64,000 nt of DNA, taken from contig NZ_VICC01000006.1 of the NCBI RefSeq assembly GCF_006546825.1, positions 372,001 through 436,000 of the forward strand. The letters are read 5' to 3'. Source of the stretch: Actinomyces oris. Lineage in GTDB: Bacteria > Actinomycetota > Actinomycetes > Actinomycetales > Actinomycetaceae. The translations under genes and the position numbers were made by a program. Shown here piece after piece: positions 1 through 7,180 of this stretch. Position 1 is the stretch's first letter. Each line of letters begins with the position of its first letter. The notes under the pieces are model-generated. The model was given only the letters and a program-made list of their open reading frames with translations, ran no database searches and had not been told where the DNA came from.

Positions 1-1388
1 TCGCCCTGCGCGGCGGCGGTCGGGGAGGGTTCCTCCTCGGCCGGGTCCTTAAACCCGACGACGAGGGTGAGGGTCAGGGAGACGACGACGGCGACGGCCA
101 TACCGATGAAGACCAGGACGAGGTTTCCGTGGTTGATCAGCGCGGGAATACCGATGAAGGAGGGGAAGACGAAGGAGGTGGTCGCCCCGTTTCCTGCTGC
201 GACAATGACGCCACCCGCAGCACCGCCGATGCAGCCGTAGAGGAAGGGACGTTTGAGAGGCAGATTGACACCGTAGATCGCGGGCTCGGTAATGCCGGCC
301 AGGAAACCGGACAGCGATGCCGGTCCAGCCAGCTCCCGCATCTTCTTGCTGCGCGTGCGGATCATAACGCCGAGGGTCGCGGCCGCCTGGGCCAGAACGG
401 CAGGGAAGATCGGTCCCGCTATGAGGGAGAATCCCGGGTCGTTGTACTGGGCGATCATGACCGGAACCAGGCCCCAGTGCACGCCGAACATGACGAAGAC
501 CTGCCAGAAGGCTCCCATGATGGCTCCCGCCACCCAGGGTGCGTGTTCGAAAAGCGCGTTCATCAATGAGGCGATGCCGTTCGACGCCGCCGTCGTCACC
601 GGGCCGACAGTGATAAGGGTCAGGGGGACCATGATGAGCAGCACGAGCAACGGAACTGAGAAGTTTCGGATGGATGAGGGAAGGAGCCTGGTCAGCCAGC
701 GCTGCAGATGGGACTGGAACCATACAGCCACAATGATCGGAACGAGCGAGGAGGTGTAGGACGCCATGACCACCGGAATGCCGAAGAAGGTGACCGCTCC
801 GCCGGCATCGTTGAGCGCGACAATATCGGGATACACCAGGGCTCCGGCCAGGGCGACGGCCGTCATTTCGTTGGCCTTGAAATAACGCGCTGAGGTGATG
901 GCCAGCAGGATCGGCAGGAAGAACAGGGCCGAATCGCCTGCGGCATTGAGGATCGTGTGGGTGGTGGAGTCCTCCTTCAACCACCCCAGCGTGGTTGTCA
1001 GGGTGAGGAAGGCCTTGATCAGGCCTGCTCCTGCGAGCGTCCACACCACCGGGTTGATGAGGGCCGAGACCATCTTGATGAACCGGTCGAACAGGCTGCC
1101 GCCGTTGCCGGTCGTCTCATCGTCGCTGCCAGTCAGGTCGGTGAGCCTTCCCAGCTCCTCGTAGAGCAACGGCACGTCGTTACCGATGACCACCTGGTAC
1201 TGACCTCCGGCCTGCACCACGGTGACAACGCCGTCGAGTGCCTTGACGGCCTCGGTTGCGGCCTTGGACTCGTCCTTGAGGACGAATCGCATGCGGGTTG
1301 CGCAGTGGGTCATGGAGGAGACGTTCTTCTCGCCTCCGATATTGTTCAGCAGCTGCGGCGCCAGCGCCGCGTAGTCGACCTTCGCCAT
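1..1388 (-). CDS. PTS beta-glucoside-type permease, EIIBC(A), 3' end outside window
   Basis: Membrane sugar permease of the phosphotransferase system; it imports and phosphorylates a beta-glucoside or related sugar. The reading frame begins at the ATG at 1388 with a typical EIIB domain: the phosphorylatable cysteine is C29 in the motif HCATRMRF. A long hydrophobic EIIC region follows and ends near position 60 in a Pro/Glu-rich linker (KDPAEEEPSP), which usually leads into an EIIA domain lying beyond position 1. The stop codon is not in the window. The leader carries a RAT element and terminator, and the antiterminator gene lies directly upstream, so expression is very likely substrate-induced. 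Sugar specificity (beta-glucoside, sucrose or trehalose) cannot be read from the sequence. Confidence 0.9.
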   Translation of the reverse strand, partial: MAKVDYAALAPQLLNNIGGEKNVSSMTHCATRMRFVLKDESKAATEAVKALDGVVTVVQAGGQYQVVIGNDVPLLYEELGRLTDLTGSDDETTGNGGSLFDRFIKMVSALINPVVWTLAGAGLIKAFLTLTTTLGWLKEDSTTHTILNAAGDSALFFLPILLAITSARYFKANEMTAVALAGALVYPDIVALNDAGGAVTFFGIPVVMASYTSSLVPIIVAVWFQSHLQRWLTRLLPSSIRNFSVPLLVLLIMVPLTLITVGPVTTAASNGIASLMNALFEHAPWVAGAIMGAFWQVFVMFGVHWGLVPVMIAQYNDPGFSLIAGPIFPAVLAQAAATLGVMIRTRSKKMRELAGPASLSGFLAGITEPAIYGVNLPLKRPFLYGCIGGAAGGVIVAAGNGATTSFVFPSFIGIPALINHGNLVLVFIGMAVAVVVSLTLTLVVGFKDPAEEEPSPTAAAQG

Positions 1389-1424
1389 TGATGTCCTCCT
1401 GAGCGAGTGACCGCTTCCAGGGAA

Positions 1425-1477
1425 CAAAAAAGACCCGAGACAATGCCAGCGTGGGAACGCTGACGTGTCTCAGGTCT
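1425..1477 (-). terminator. Leader terminator of the PTS gene (antitermination target)
   Basis: On the minus strand AGACCTGAGAC (1477-1467) pairs with GTCTCGGGTCT (1441-1431), and a run of T follows (1430-1426). This is a strong intrinsic terminator between the promoter region and the PTS start at 1388. Its left arm overlaps the 3' part of the RAT sequence, so protein bound to RAT would block the hairpin. Confidence 0.9.
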
Positions 1478-1499
1478 TGCCCCTGACGGGTCACAATCC
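1471..1499 (-). promoter_or_regulatory. RAT (ribonucleic antiterminator) for the BglG/LicT protein
   Basis: The minus strand reads GGATTGTGAC, then CCGTCAGGG, then GCAAGACCTG. This follows the layout of BglG/LicT family RAT sites (GGATTGT...GCA...GCAAAACCT) and overlaps the left arm of the terminator. A further 9-bp hairpin (GTGAATTCC/GGGATTCAC, 1523-1501) lies immediately upstream; its role is unclear. Confidence 0.85.
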
Positions 1500-1578
1500 T
1501 GTGAATCCCTCAATGGAATTCACTACGAATGGTATGAACAATCAGATCAGCAAACAAGATAGCGTTCTGTGTTACGCG

Positions 1579-2424
1579 TCACTTTGGAGAGTCTAGGGAG
1601 GAGATCAAACGGGCGATGTGCAGGGCGAGGTAGGCAGTCTCGTCCTCGGTGACGGCGACGCCCAGGCGGATCTCCATCAGGTCCCGGATGCGCAGAGCCA
1701 CCCGGTAGGAGTCAGGGGCTGAGCTGCGCAGAGCCTGGGCCACCAGGGAGGCGGTACCGTCCTCGATCTGTACCGCGGTACGTGCGCGCACCAGGAAGTA
1801 GCGCAGGTGGACCGCGAAGCGAGCGGCGTTGACGGAGTCCGGGTCGAACGCCTCCCCGTAGGTCTTCTCCAGCAGTCCCATGACCTGACCGATGAGTCGC
1901 GACTGCTCGCCTGCGGCCTGGGTCGAGGGGGCGCCGATGGCAGCGGTGAAGAGGTGAAGGGCCAGTGCGACAGCCTCACCTCCCGGCAGCTTGACCTCTT
2001 GAGCGGCGTTGATCTCCTCGACCATGACCTCGGCCAGCCGCAGCTCCTCGGGATGCAGATGGGCGACCTCGGCGCGCAGCGGATAGTCCATGACCAGCCC
2101 TTGGCGGACCCGCTCCATGGCCTGGTTGATGTGGTCAACGACGGCAATCAGGGTCGAGGACGGAACATCCGCGTTCAGCCCCTTGGCCGCCTTGCGGAAG
2201 ATCCTCTCAATGAGAGCCAGGCGCTCCAGCGGGATTCCGGCGATGACCTCCGCCACCGACTGGGCGTTGTCAGCCGGGATGAAGCGACGGGAGATGAGGG
2301 AGGCATCGACACTCTGGCCGCGCTTGCGCTGAAAACCGAGGCCCCGGCCGGTCAGGATCGCCTCACGCCCAATCTCGTCGCGCGCCAGCACGACGTTGTT
2401 GTTGAGCACCCGCAGTATCTCCAC
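1579..2424 (-). CDS. BglG/LicT family transcription antiterminator
   Basis: RNA-binding antiterminator, 281 aa. Residues 1-55 form the co-antiterminator RNA-binding domain (MEILRVLNNNVVLA...), followed by two PTS regulation domains at about 65-170 and 175-278. All four expected regulatory histidines are visible: H98 and H157 in PRD1, H206 and H269 in PRD2. The family dimerises, binds RAT RNA and is switched by PTS-dependent phosphorylation. It lies directly upstream of the PTS permease on the same strand with the RAT/terminator leader between them, so it almost certainly controls that gene and may be co-transcribed with it. Confidence 0.93.
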   Translation of the reverse strand: MEILRVLNNNVVLARDEIGREAILTGRGLGFQRKRGQSVDASLISRRFIPADNAQSVAEVIAGIPLERLALIERIFRKAAKGLNADVPSSTLIAVVDHINQAMERVRQGLVMDYPLRAEVAHLHPEELRLAEVMVEEINAAQEVKLPGGEAVALALHLFTAAIGAPSTQAAGEQSRLIGQVMGLLEKTYGEAFDPDSVNAARFAVHLRYFLVRARTAVQIEDGTASLVAQALRSSAPDSYRVALRIRDLMEIRLGVAVTEDETAYLALHIARLISSLDSPK

Positions 2425-2535
2425 GAACCGATTGTGCCATGGGCCGTCCGCCCCTTTGGTGGGGAACGACGACGACCCATGGCACGGAAACCGGCGCCGG
2501 GCTTGGCGCGGGTGTTGGGCCTGTTGAAGCCTGCC

Positions 2536-2748
2536 TCAGTCCTGGAGGCCCACCATGACGGAGGACGCCTTGACAACGGCGACCGCCTTCTTGCCCTCTG
2601 CCAGCTCGAGTTCCTCGATGGCCGCGTTGGTGATGGAGGAGGTGATGATGACGCCGGGAGCGATCTCGATCTTGACGACGCCGTTGACGGCCCCCTTCTC
2701 AATGGAGACGACAGTGCCGGGCAGCTGGTTGCGCGCAGAGATCTTCAT
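2536..2748 (-). CDS. Molbindin-like protein, single TOBE/Mop domain
   Basis: Small cytoplasmic protein of 70 aa matching one Mop (TOBE) domain: MKISARNQLPGTVVSIEKG at the N terminus, then GVIITSSITNAAIEEL. Proteins of this family oligomerise and bind molybdate or tungstate, for storage or homeostasis. The ATG at 2748 is chosen because AAAGGAAGC precedes it; an upstream ATG at 2790 has no ribosome site and would add 14 non-homologous residues. It lies 54 bp downstream of uvrC on the same strand. No molybdate ABC transporter genes are in the window. Confidence 0.85.
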   Translation of the reverse strand: MKISARNQLPGTVVSIEKGAVNGVVKIEIAPGVIITSSITNAAIEELELAEGKKAVAVVKASSVMVGLQD

Positions 2749-2802
2749 ACGAGCTTCCTTTCGAGTTGATGACGGCTCAGTCCAGCGCATGGTGGAATCA
2801 CA

Positions 2803-4959
2803 CTACTGATTATTATCTGGACTGTTGAGGCGAGCCAAGATACTACCCGCCAGAGCCGGCCCAATACCCTTGACGCGGGTGATGTCGTCCACATCGGCTT
2901 GCCGGATGCGTTTGACGGAGCCGAACTCCCGTAGGAGGGCAGCCTGACGGGCTGGTCCCAGACCGGGGATCCCGTCAAGAACGGAGCGGGTCATGCCGGC
3001 CGAGCGCTTCCTACGGTGGTGGGTGATGGCGAAGCGGTGGGACTCGTCGCGCAGGTGCTGAAGCAGGTAGAGCGCCGGTGAGGTGCGCGGGAGAATGACG
3101 GGGAACTCCTCCCCCGGAACCCACACCTCCTCCAGGCGCTTGGCCAGTCCGATGAGCGGCACGTCGATGCCGAGCTCGTCGAGCACGGTGCGCGCGGCAT
3201 TGACCTGCGGCAGCCCGCCGTCGACGACGACCAGCCCGGGCGCGTAGGAGAAGCGCCGAGCCTTGCCGGTCTCCGGATCAATGGGCCCGGAGGCGACGGC
3301 AATGCCCTCGACGTCCTCGATCTCCTCGGCCGCTCGGGCGGCCGCTTCGCCCCGTCCTTGCTCGGCGATGAGCCGCTTGAACCGGCGGGTGAGGACCTCG
3401 TGCATGGCGGCGGTGTCGTCGGCGGCTCCGCTGCCGTCCTGGCCGCGAACGGTGAAGCGCCGGTAGTCGGACTTGCGGGGGGCGCCGTCCTCGAAGACGA
3501 CCATGGAGCCGACCTGGTAGGTGCCCTGGGTGTGGGAGATGTCGTAGCACTCGATGCGCAGGGGCGCCTCCGGCAGGTCGAGGGCCTCGGCGAGCTCATC
3601 GAGGGCGAGGGCGCGCTGGGTGAGGTCGCCCGCCCGTCGGGTCTTGTGCAGCCGCAGGGCCTCCTCCGCGTTCTTGCGCACCGTGTCCATGAGGGCGGCC
3701 TTGTCGCCGCGCTGCGGGACGCGCAGGTCGACCTTCGCTCCGCGCAGACCGGCCAACCAGGTTCGCACGGTGGCGGCGTTGCTGGGCAGCTCGGGAACCA
3801 GGATCTCCTTGGGTACCGCCGTGGTGGCCGTGTGGGCGACGTCGTCGACGCTCGTGGCCGCCGACTCGCCCTTGCGTCGAGAGGCGTCACCAATGGGGCC
3901 GTTGGTGCCGCTGCGGGGTTGGGGGCTGGAGGGGGCGCGGCCCCCAACCCCGACGGAGGTGGTGGTGCCCGAGGAGGTGGGGGCGCCGCTCTGGTGGACG
4001 GCTCCGGCGTCGGCCGGATCGATGAGGGAGGCGTAGACCTGCTCGAGGAGGCGCTCCATGAGCTCGGCGTCCCCGGCGTCATCGATGAGGTCCACGACCC
4101 AGCCGCGCTGCCCGCGCACCCGCCCGCCGCGGACGTGGAAGACCTGGACGGCGGCCTCGAGCTCGTCACGGACCAGGGCGAAGACGTCGGCGTCGGTGGC
4201 GTCGGGCAGCACGACGGCGTTGCCCTCGATGACCTTGCGCAGCGCGGCGGCGTCGTCACGCAGGCGGGCGGCCTTCTCGAAGTCGAGAGCGGCGGCAGCG
4301 GCCTTCATCTCAGCCTCGACCTGGCGCAGGTAGGGGCCGGTGCGGCCGGCCATGAAGGCGCAGAAGTCCTCGGCCAGCGCCCGATGGTCCTGCGGGCTGA
4401 TGCGGCCCACGCACGGGGCCGAGCACTTGTCGATGTACCCCAGCAGGCAGGGGCGCCCCGAGGCCTGGGCGCGGCGGAAGACGCCGGCTGAGCAGGAACG
4501 CACCGGGAACACCCGCAGCAGCTGGTCGACGGTCTCGCGGATGGACCAGGCCTGGACGAAGGGACCGAAGTAGCGGGTTCCCGGTTTGCGGGCCCCGCGG
4601 ACCACCTGGACGCGGGGGTAGGTCTCCCCCATCGTCACCGCCAGGTAGGGGTAGGACTTGTCGTCCTTGTACATGACGTTGAAACGGGGGTTGAACTCCT
4701 TGATCCAGGAGTACTCCAGGGCCAGGGACTCCACCTCGGTGGACACCACCGTCCACTCCACGGCGCACGCGGTGGTGACCATCTTCTGGGTGCGCGGGTG
4801 CAGGGCGGCGAGGTCCTGGAAGTAGTTGGACAGGCGCTGGCGCAGGTTCTTGGCCTTGCCGACGTAGATGACCCGTCCCTGCCCGTCCAGGAACCGGTAG
4901 ACCCCCGGTGACGTGGGGATCTCGCCCGGGGCAGGACGGTACGTCGAGGGGTCGGCCAT
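2803..4959 (-). CDS. uvrC: Excinuclease ABC subunit C (UvrC) with an unusual insertion
   Basis: Nuclease subunit of nucleotide excision repair, making both incisions around a UvrB-bound lesion. It is 718 aa: GIY-YIG domain at about 16-95 ([20 protein letters not shown]), UvrB-binding UVR motif at about 204-239 ([10 protein letters not shown]), RNase H-like endonuclease domain from about 385 ([20 protein letters not shown]), and C-terminal helix-hairpin-helix motifs ([22 protein letters not shown]). About 65 Ser/Thr/Pro/Gly-rich residues (316-382) are inserted before the endonuclease core. The ATG at 4959 is used: a TACCCT box lies 7 nt before it, suggesting a leaderless mRNA, and the extra sequence of a longer frame is not UvrC-like. 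Confidence 0.97.
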   Translation of the reverse strand: MADPSTYRPAPGEIPTSPGVYRFLDGQGRVIYVGKAKNLRQRLSNYFQDLAALHPRTQKMVTTACAVEWTVVSTEVESLALEYSWIKEFNPRFNVMYKDDKSYPYLAVTMGETYPRVQVVRGARKPGTRYFGPFVQAWSIRETVDQLLRVFPVRSCSAGVFRRAQASGRPCLLGYIDKCSAPCVGRISPQDHRALAEDFCAFMAGRTGPYLRQVEAEMKAAAAALDFEKAARLRDDAAALRKVIEGNAVVLPDATDADVFALVRDELEAAVQVFHVRGGRVRGQRGWVVDLIDDAGDAELMERLLEQVYASLIDPADAGAVHQSGAPTSSGTTTSVGVGGRAPSSPQPRSGTNGPIGDASRRKGESAATSVDDVAHTATTAVPKEILVPELPSNAATVRTWLAGLRGAKVDLRVPQRGDKAALMDTVRKNAEEALRLHKTRRAGDLTQRALALDELAEALDLPEAPLRIECYDISHTQGTYQVGSMVVFEDGAPRKSDYRRFTVRGQDGSGAADDTAAMHEVLTRRFKRLIAEQGRGEAAARAAEEIEDVEGIAVASGPIDPETGKARRFSYAPGLVVVDGGLPQVNAARTVLDELGIDVPLIGLAKRLEEVWVPGEEFPVILPRTSPALYLLQHLRDESHRFAITHHRRKRSAGMTRSVLDGIPGLGPARQAALLREFGSVKRIRQADVDDITRVKGIGPALAGSILARLNSPDNNQ
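3915..3951. repeat. 11-bp perfect inverted repeat inside the uvrC insertion
   Basis: GGGGTTGGGGG (3915-3925) and CCCCCAACCCC (3941-3951) form a perfect 11-bp stem with a 15-nt loop, inside the part of uvrC that codes for the extra low-complexity segment. It lies within codons for about residues 336-348 and keeps the frame open. Confidence 0.8.
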
Positions 4960-4966
4960 GCCCGCT

Positions 4967-4972
4967 AGGGTA
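4967..4972 (-). promoter_or_regulatory. -10 box of uvrC (leaderless)
   Basis: TACCCT on the minus strand, 7 nt before the uvrC ATG. The same TANNNT spacing recurs at many starts in this window. Confidence 0.55.
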
Positions 4973-5067
4973 GACGCCAACCATCTTTGTCCACGACACG
5001 CCCCGAGGCCATGCCGGTCGAGCCGAGCGCGCCGCCCGCGGCTGACGGGTTCGCGAAAAGACGTCCT

Positions 5068-5934
5068 ATGAGCAGCGCAATCGTCCCCACCACCGGTACC
5101 CGCACAGTGTTTCTCGACGTTGATGGAACGCTCGTCACATATGAGAACGTCCTGCCGGACTCCGCGGTCTGGGCGATCAGAGAGGCCAGAAGAGCCGGCC
5201 ACCGGGTCTACGCGTGCACGGGGCGCTCCCGCGCAGAGATGCCGGAGGCGATCTGGGCGATCGGGTTGGACGGGATGATCGGCGGGAACGGCGCCTACGT
5301 GGAGGACGACGGCGAGGTCCTCCTGCACCAGCACCTGTCGGCAGCCCAGTGCGAGCAGGCGGTGTCGTGGCTCAGGCGCCGAGGCCTGGAGCCCTACCTG
5401 GAGGCGAACTCAGGCCTGTACGCCTCCCCCGCATTTCGTGACGCGGCCAGGCCGGCGATCCGCGCCTACGCCACCGGCAAGGGTGCGGCTGGCGCCAGCA
5501 GCATGGAAGTCGACGACGTCTTACCGGGCATGGTCTTCACTGACGAGCTGGTGCGCGATGACGTCAACAAGATCAGCTTTCTGCTGGCCTCTCCTGAGGA
5601 CGATCTGGCGGCGGCTCGTCGCGAACTCCCTGACCTGGTCGTCGGCTCCTGGGGTGGCAGTGGCCACGAGCCGCTTTTCGGGGACGTGAACTGCGCGGGC
5701 GTGTCCAAACGGCACGCCATTGATGCGCTGCTGGCCCACCGTGGCGCTGCCCGGCGGGATGCGGTGGCTTTCGGTGATGCGGCCGTCGACGTCGAGATGC
5801 TGGAGTACTGCGGGACGGGGGTGGCGATGGGTAACGGCTCCCCGGCGGTCAAGGAAGCAGCCGACCTGGTGACCGACGACGTCGAGGCCGACGGCCTGGC
5901 CAAGGCCTTTGAGCGCCTGGGACTGACCGGGTAA
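5068..5934 (+). CDS. HAD-superfamily hydrolase, Cof subfamily
   Basis: Probable small-molecule phosphatase of 288 aa (sugar phosphate or similar substrate; specificity not readable). HAD motif I is [10 protein letters not shown] with both aspartates, motif II is in [12 protein letters not shown], and motifs III/IV are near the C terminus (KRHAIDALL and [13 protein letters not shown]). A C2 cap domain lies between them, as in the Cof family. Two starts are possible: ATG 5068, just before the conserved core, or ATG 4987, adding 27 Pro/Ala-rich residues only 27 bp from the divergent uvrC start. I favour 5068, without strong ribosome-site support for either. Confidence 0.85.
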   Translation: MSSAIVPTTGTRTVFLDVDGTLVTYENVLPDSAVWAIREARRAGHRVYACTGRSRAEMPEAIWAIGLDGMIGGNGAYVEDDGEVLLHQHLSAAQCEQAVSWLRRRGLEPYLEANSGLYASPAFRDAARPAIRAYATGKGAAGASSMEVDDVLPGMVFTDELVRDDVNKISFLLASPEDDLAAARRELPDLVVGSWGGSGHEPLFGDVNCAGVSKRHAIDALLAHRGAARRDAVAFGDAAVDVEMLEYCGTGVAMGNGSPAVKEAADLVTDDVEADGLAKAFERLGLTG

Positions 5935-6110
5935 ACAGCCTCCACTGTGTTGTCTCATGGCTTGTGAGGGGTTCGGGGGTCATGGCGTCTGAGGCACAAG
6001 TGGGGTGGGTTGCCCGGGGACGGGAGTCGTCGGTCGTCTTGCCGGAAAGGGGTGCGCTTGGTCGCGTCGCCGAAGGGGCGCGTTTGGTCAGCCTGGTGGC
6101 GCTCAGCGCG

Positions 6111-6223
6111 TACTGCACGAAGGTGGGGTTGTACTGGCCAGGGGTTGTCCGTACTGCACGAGCCCCGGACCTTCGTGCAGTACACCCGAATGTCGGCCAG
6201 TAGCACCCCACCCTCGTGCAGTA
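6111..6223. repeat. Nested 113-bp palindrome with four TACTGCACGA motifs
   Basis: Outer arms 6111-6140 and 6194-6223 match as reverse complements at 26 of 30 positions. Inner arms GTACTGCACGA (6151-6161) and TCGTGCAGTAC (6173-6183) are perfect. Both pairs share the same centre at 6167. The 10-mer TACTGCACGA therefore occurs four times, twice in each orientation. The layout resembles REP/BIME-type intergenic elements or a structured RNA; I do not recognise the family. Confidence 0.85.
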
Positions 6224-6338
6224 GCCGATCTGAGAGGGGCCCGGCCGGAAACGGCCCGCTGATCGAGCACCACAGGGAGCCAGGCGAGAGATACCAGGAG
6301 CCAAGCCAGCGCCACCGGGAGTCAGAAGTGGGGCCGGG

Positions 6339-6459
6339 TGTCCAGATCTGTGACAAAGGCTCCGACCGCTCTCATCCACACGAGGCACAACCGCATGATT
6401 CCAAGGTTCTCGTTCATGCGGCCTGAGGGTCCGGGGGCCCTTCGCCACAGATCTGGACA
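6339..6459. repeat. 14-bp perfect inverted repeat bounding a 121-bp element
   Basis: TGTCCAGATCTGTG (6339-6352) is the exact reverse complement of CACAGATCTGGACA (6446-6459). Inside, CCGCATGA (6391-6398) and TCATGCGG (6414-6421) form a second perfect pair. No transposase or complete gene lies between the arms. Confidence 0.8.
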
Positions 6460-6512
6460 TCAACCGGCCGATTCCCTCCGAAGTACCGCGCTCACGCCGA
6501 TGACCCGAGCAC

Positions 6513-6542
6513 AAAAAGGCCCGGAGCGGCATGCTCCGGGCC
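6513..6542 (-). terminator. Intrinsic terminator of the minus-strand tRNA operon
   Basis: On the minus strand GGCCCGGAGC, a 5-nt loop, GCTCCGGGCC and TTTTT. It starts directly after the tRNA-Val(GAC) gene and ends the Gly-Cys-Val transcription unit. Confidence 0.9.
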
Positions 6543-6546
6543 TGTC

Positions 6547-6621
6547 TGGTGGGCGATACTGGGATCGAACCAGTGACCTCTTCCGTGTCAGGGAAGCGCG
6601 CTCCCGCTGCGCCAATCGCCC
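6547..6621 (-). tRNA. tRNA-Val (anticodon GAC), CCA encoded
   Basis: Acceptor GGGCGAT pairs with ATCGCCC, discriminator A is followed by an encoded CCA (6549-6547). The anticodon stem CTTCC/GGAAG carries loop CTGACAC with anticodon GAC; the T-arm has GGTTCGATCCC. Third gene of the Gly-Cys-Val operon, one base after tRNA-Cys. Confidence 0.93.
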
Positions 6622-6622
6622 G

Positions 6623-6693
6623 AGGTGGGTACCGGATTCGAACCGGTGTAAACGGCTTTGCAGGCCGGTGCCTAACCTCTCGGCCAACCCACC
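6623..6693 (-). tRNA. tRNA-Cys (anticodon GCA)
   Basis: Acceptor GGTGGGT pairs with ACCCACC, with discriminator U, the usual identity base of tRNA-Cys. The anticodon loop CTGCAAA gives GCA; the T-loop is TTCGAAT. CCA is not encoded. Middle gene of the operon. Confidence 0.93.
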
Positions 6694-6730
6694 ATGAGAA
6701 TGCTGGGGCTGGGCGCTCCCGGCTCCTCGG

Positions 6731-6803
6731 AGCGGATGACGGGACTCGAACCCGCGACCCTCACCTTGGCAAGGTGATGCTCTACCAACTGAGCCACATC
6801 CGC
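6731..6803 (-). tRNA. tRNA-Gly (anticodon GCC)
   Basis: Acceptor GCGGATG pairs with CATCCGC, discriminator U. Anticodon loop TTGCCAA gives GCC; D-arm GCTCAGTTGGTAGAGC and T-loop TTCGAGT are standard. CCA not encoded. First gene of the minus-strand operon. Confidence 0.93.
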
Positions 6804-6844
6804 GCAATCCCTCACGGTTCGGCCGAACCGCTCGGTGCTGGAAA

Positions 6845-6875
6845 ACCATAGCATCACGATCACAGTGACAGGCAA
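6845..6875 (-). promoter_or_regulatory. Possible promoter of the tRNA-Gly-Cys-Val operon
   Basis: Minus strand TTGCCT (6875-6870), 19-nt spacer, TATGGT (6850-6845), about 40 nt before tRNA-Gly. The spacer is long, so support is moderate. Confidence 0.4.
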
Positions 6876-6911
6876 ACAGCACCGCGGTGATTCACCTCAC
6901 CGAGCCGGCAT

Positions 6912-6941
6912 TTGCCCCGGGGGTACTGGGCTGGTTAGGGT
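6912..6941 (+). promoter_or_regulatory. Promoter of tRNA-Val(CAC)
   Basis: TTGCCC (6912-6917), 18-nt spacer, TAGGGT (6936-6941), ending 12 nt before the mature tRNA 5' end. Confidence 0.6.
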
Positions 6942-6953
6942 TAGCGCCGCACC

Positions 6954-7026
6954 GGGCGATTGGCTCAGGGGTTAGAGCGCCTCGTTCACACCGAGGAGGT
7001 CACTGGTTCGATTCCAGTATCGCCCA
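6954..7026 (+). tRNA. tRNA-Val (anticodon CAC)
   Basis: Acceptor GGGCGAT/ATCGCCC with discriminator A; anticodon stem CCTCG/CGAGG with loop TTCACAC giving CAC; T-loop TTCGATT. CCA not encoded (CCG follows). It shares the acceptor and much of the T-arm with the tRNA-Val(GAC) 330 bp away on the other strand, so the two are diverged copies in inverted orientation. Confidence 0.93.
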
Positions 7027-7045
7027 CCGGATATCAGTTCCCTCA

Positions 7046-7079
7046 CGCTTGCCCTCTTCTGGGAGGGCAAGCGTTTTTT
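7046..7079 (+). terminator. Intrinsic terminator after tRNA-Val(CAC)
   Basis: CGCTTGCCCTC, 5-nt loop, GAGGGCAAGCG, then TTTTTT. An 11-bp stem with a clear U-tract. Confidence 0.92.
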
Positions 7080-7180
7080 CGTTCCCGCTACGCGCGGTGG
7101 TGCCGGACCTCATGACTGAGTGTCCAGCACCACCGCGTAGCGACCGGCCGCGACCAGCAGGGTCGCGACCATCGGTTCGT

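Larger units (their letters stand above)
5935..6512. other. 578-bp intergenic region rich in palindromes, no supported gene
   Basis: No convincing gene lies between the HAD gene and the tRNA block. Open frames on both strands have no ribosome site and cross palindromes. It contains an imperfect direct repeat (6041-6063 and 6069-6089, core GCGCTTGGTC / GCGTTTGGTC), a nested 113-bp palindrome (6111-6223) and a 14-bp inverted repeat flanking 93 bp (6339-6459). Confidence 0.7.

Noticed and set aside
4987-5067. N-terminal extension of the HAD hydrolase
   Set aside because: Adds Pro/Ala-rich residues with no ribosome site; given only as an alternative start.
5964-6532. Several open frames on both strands in the gap before the tRNA genes
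   Set aside because: They cross palindromes, have no ribosome site and resemble no protein family I know.
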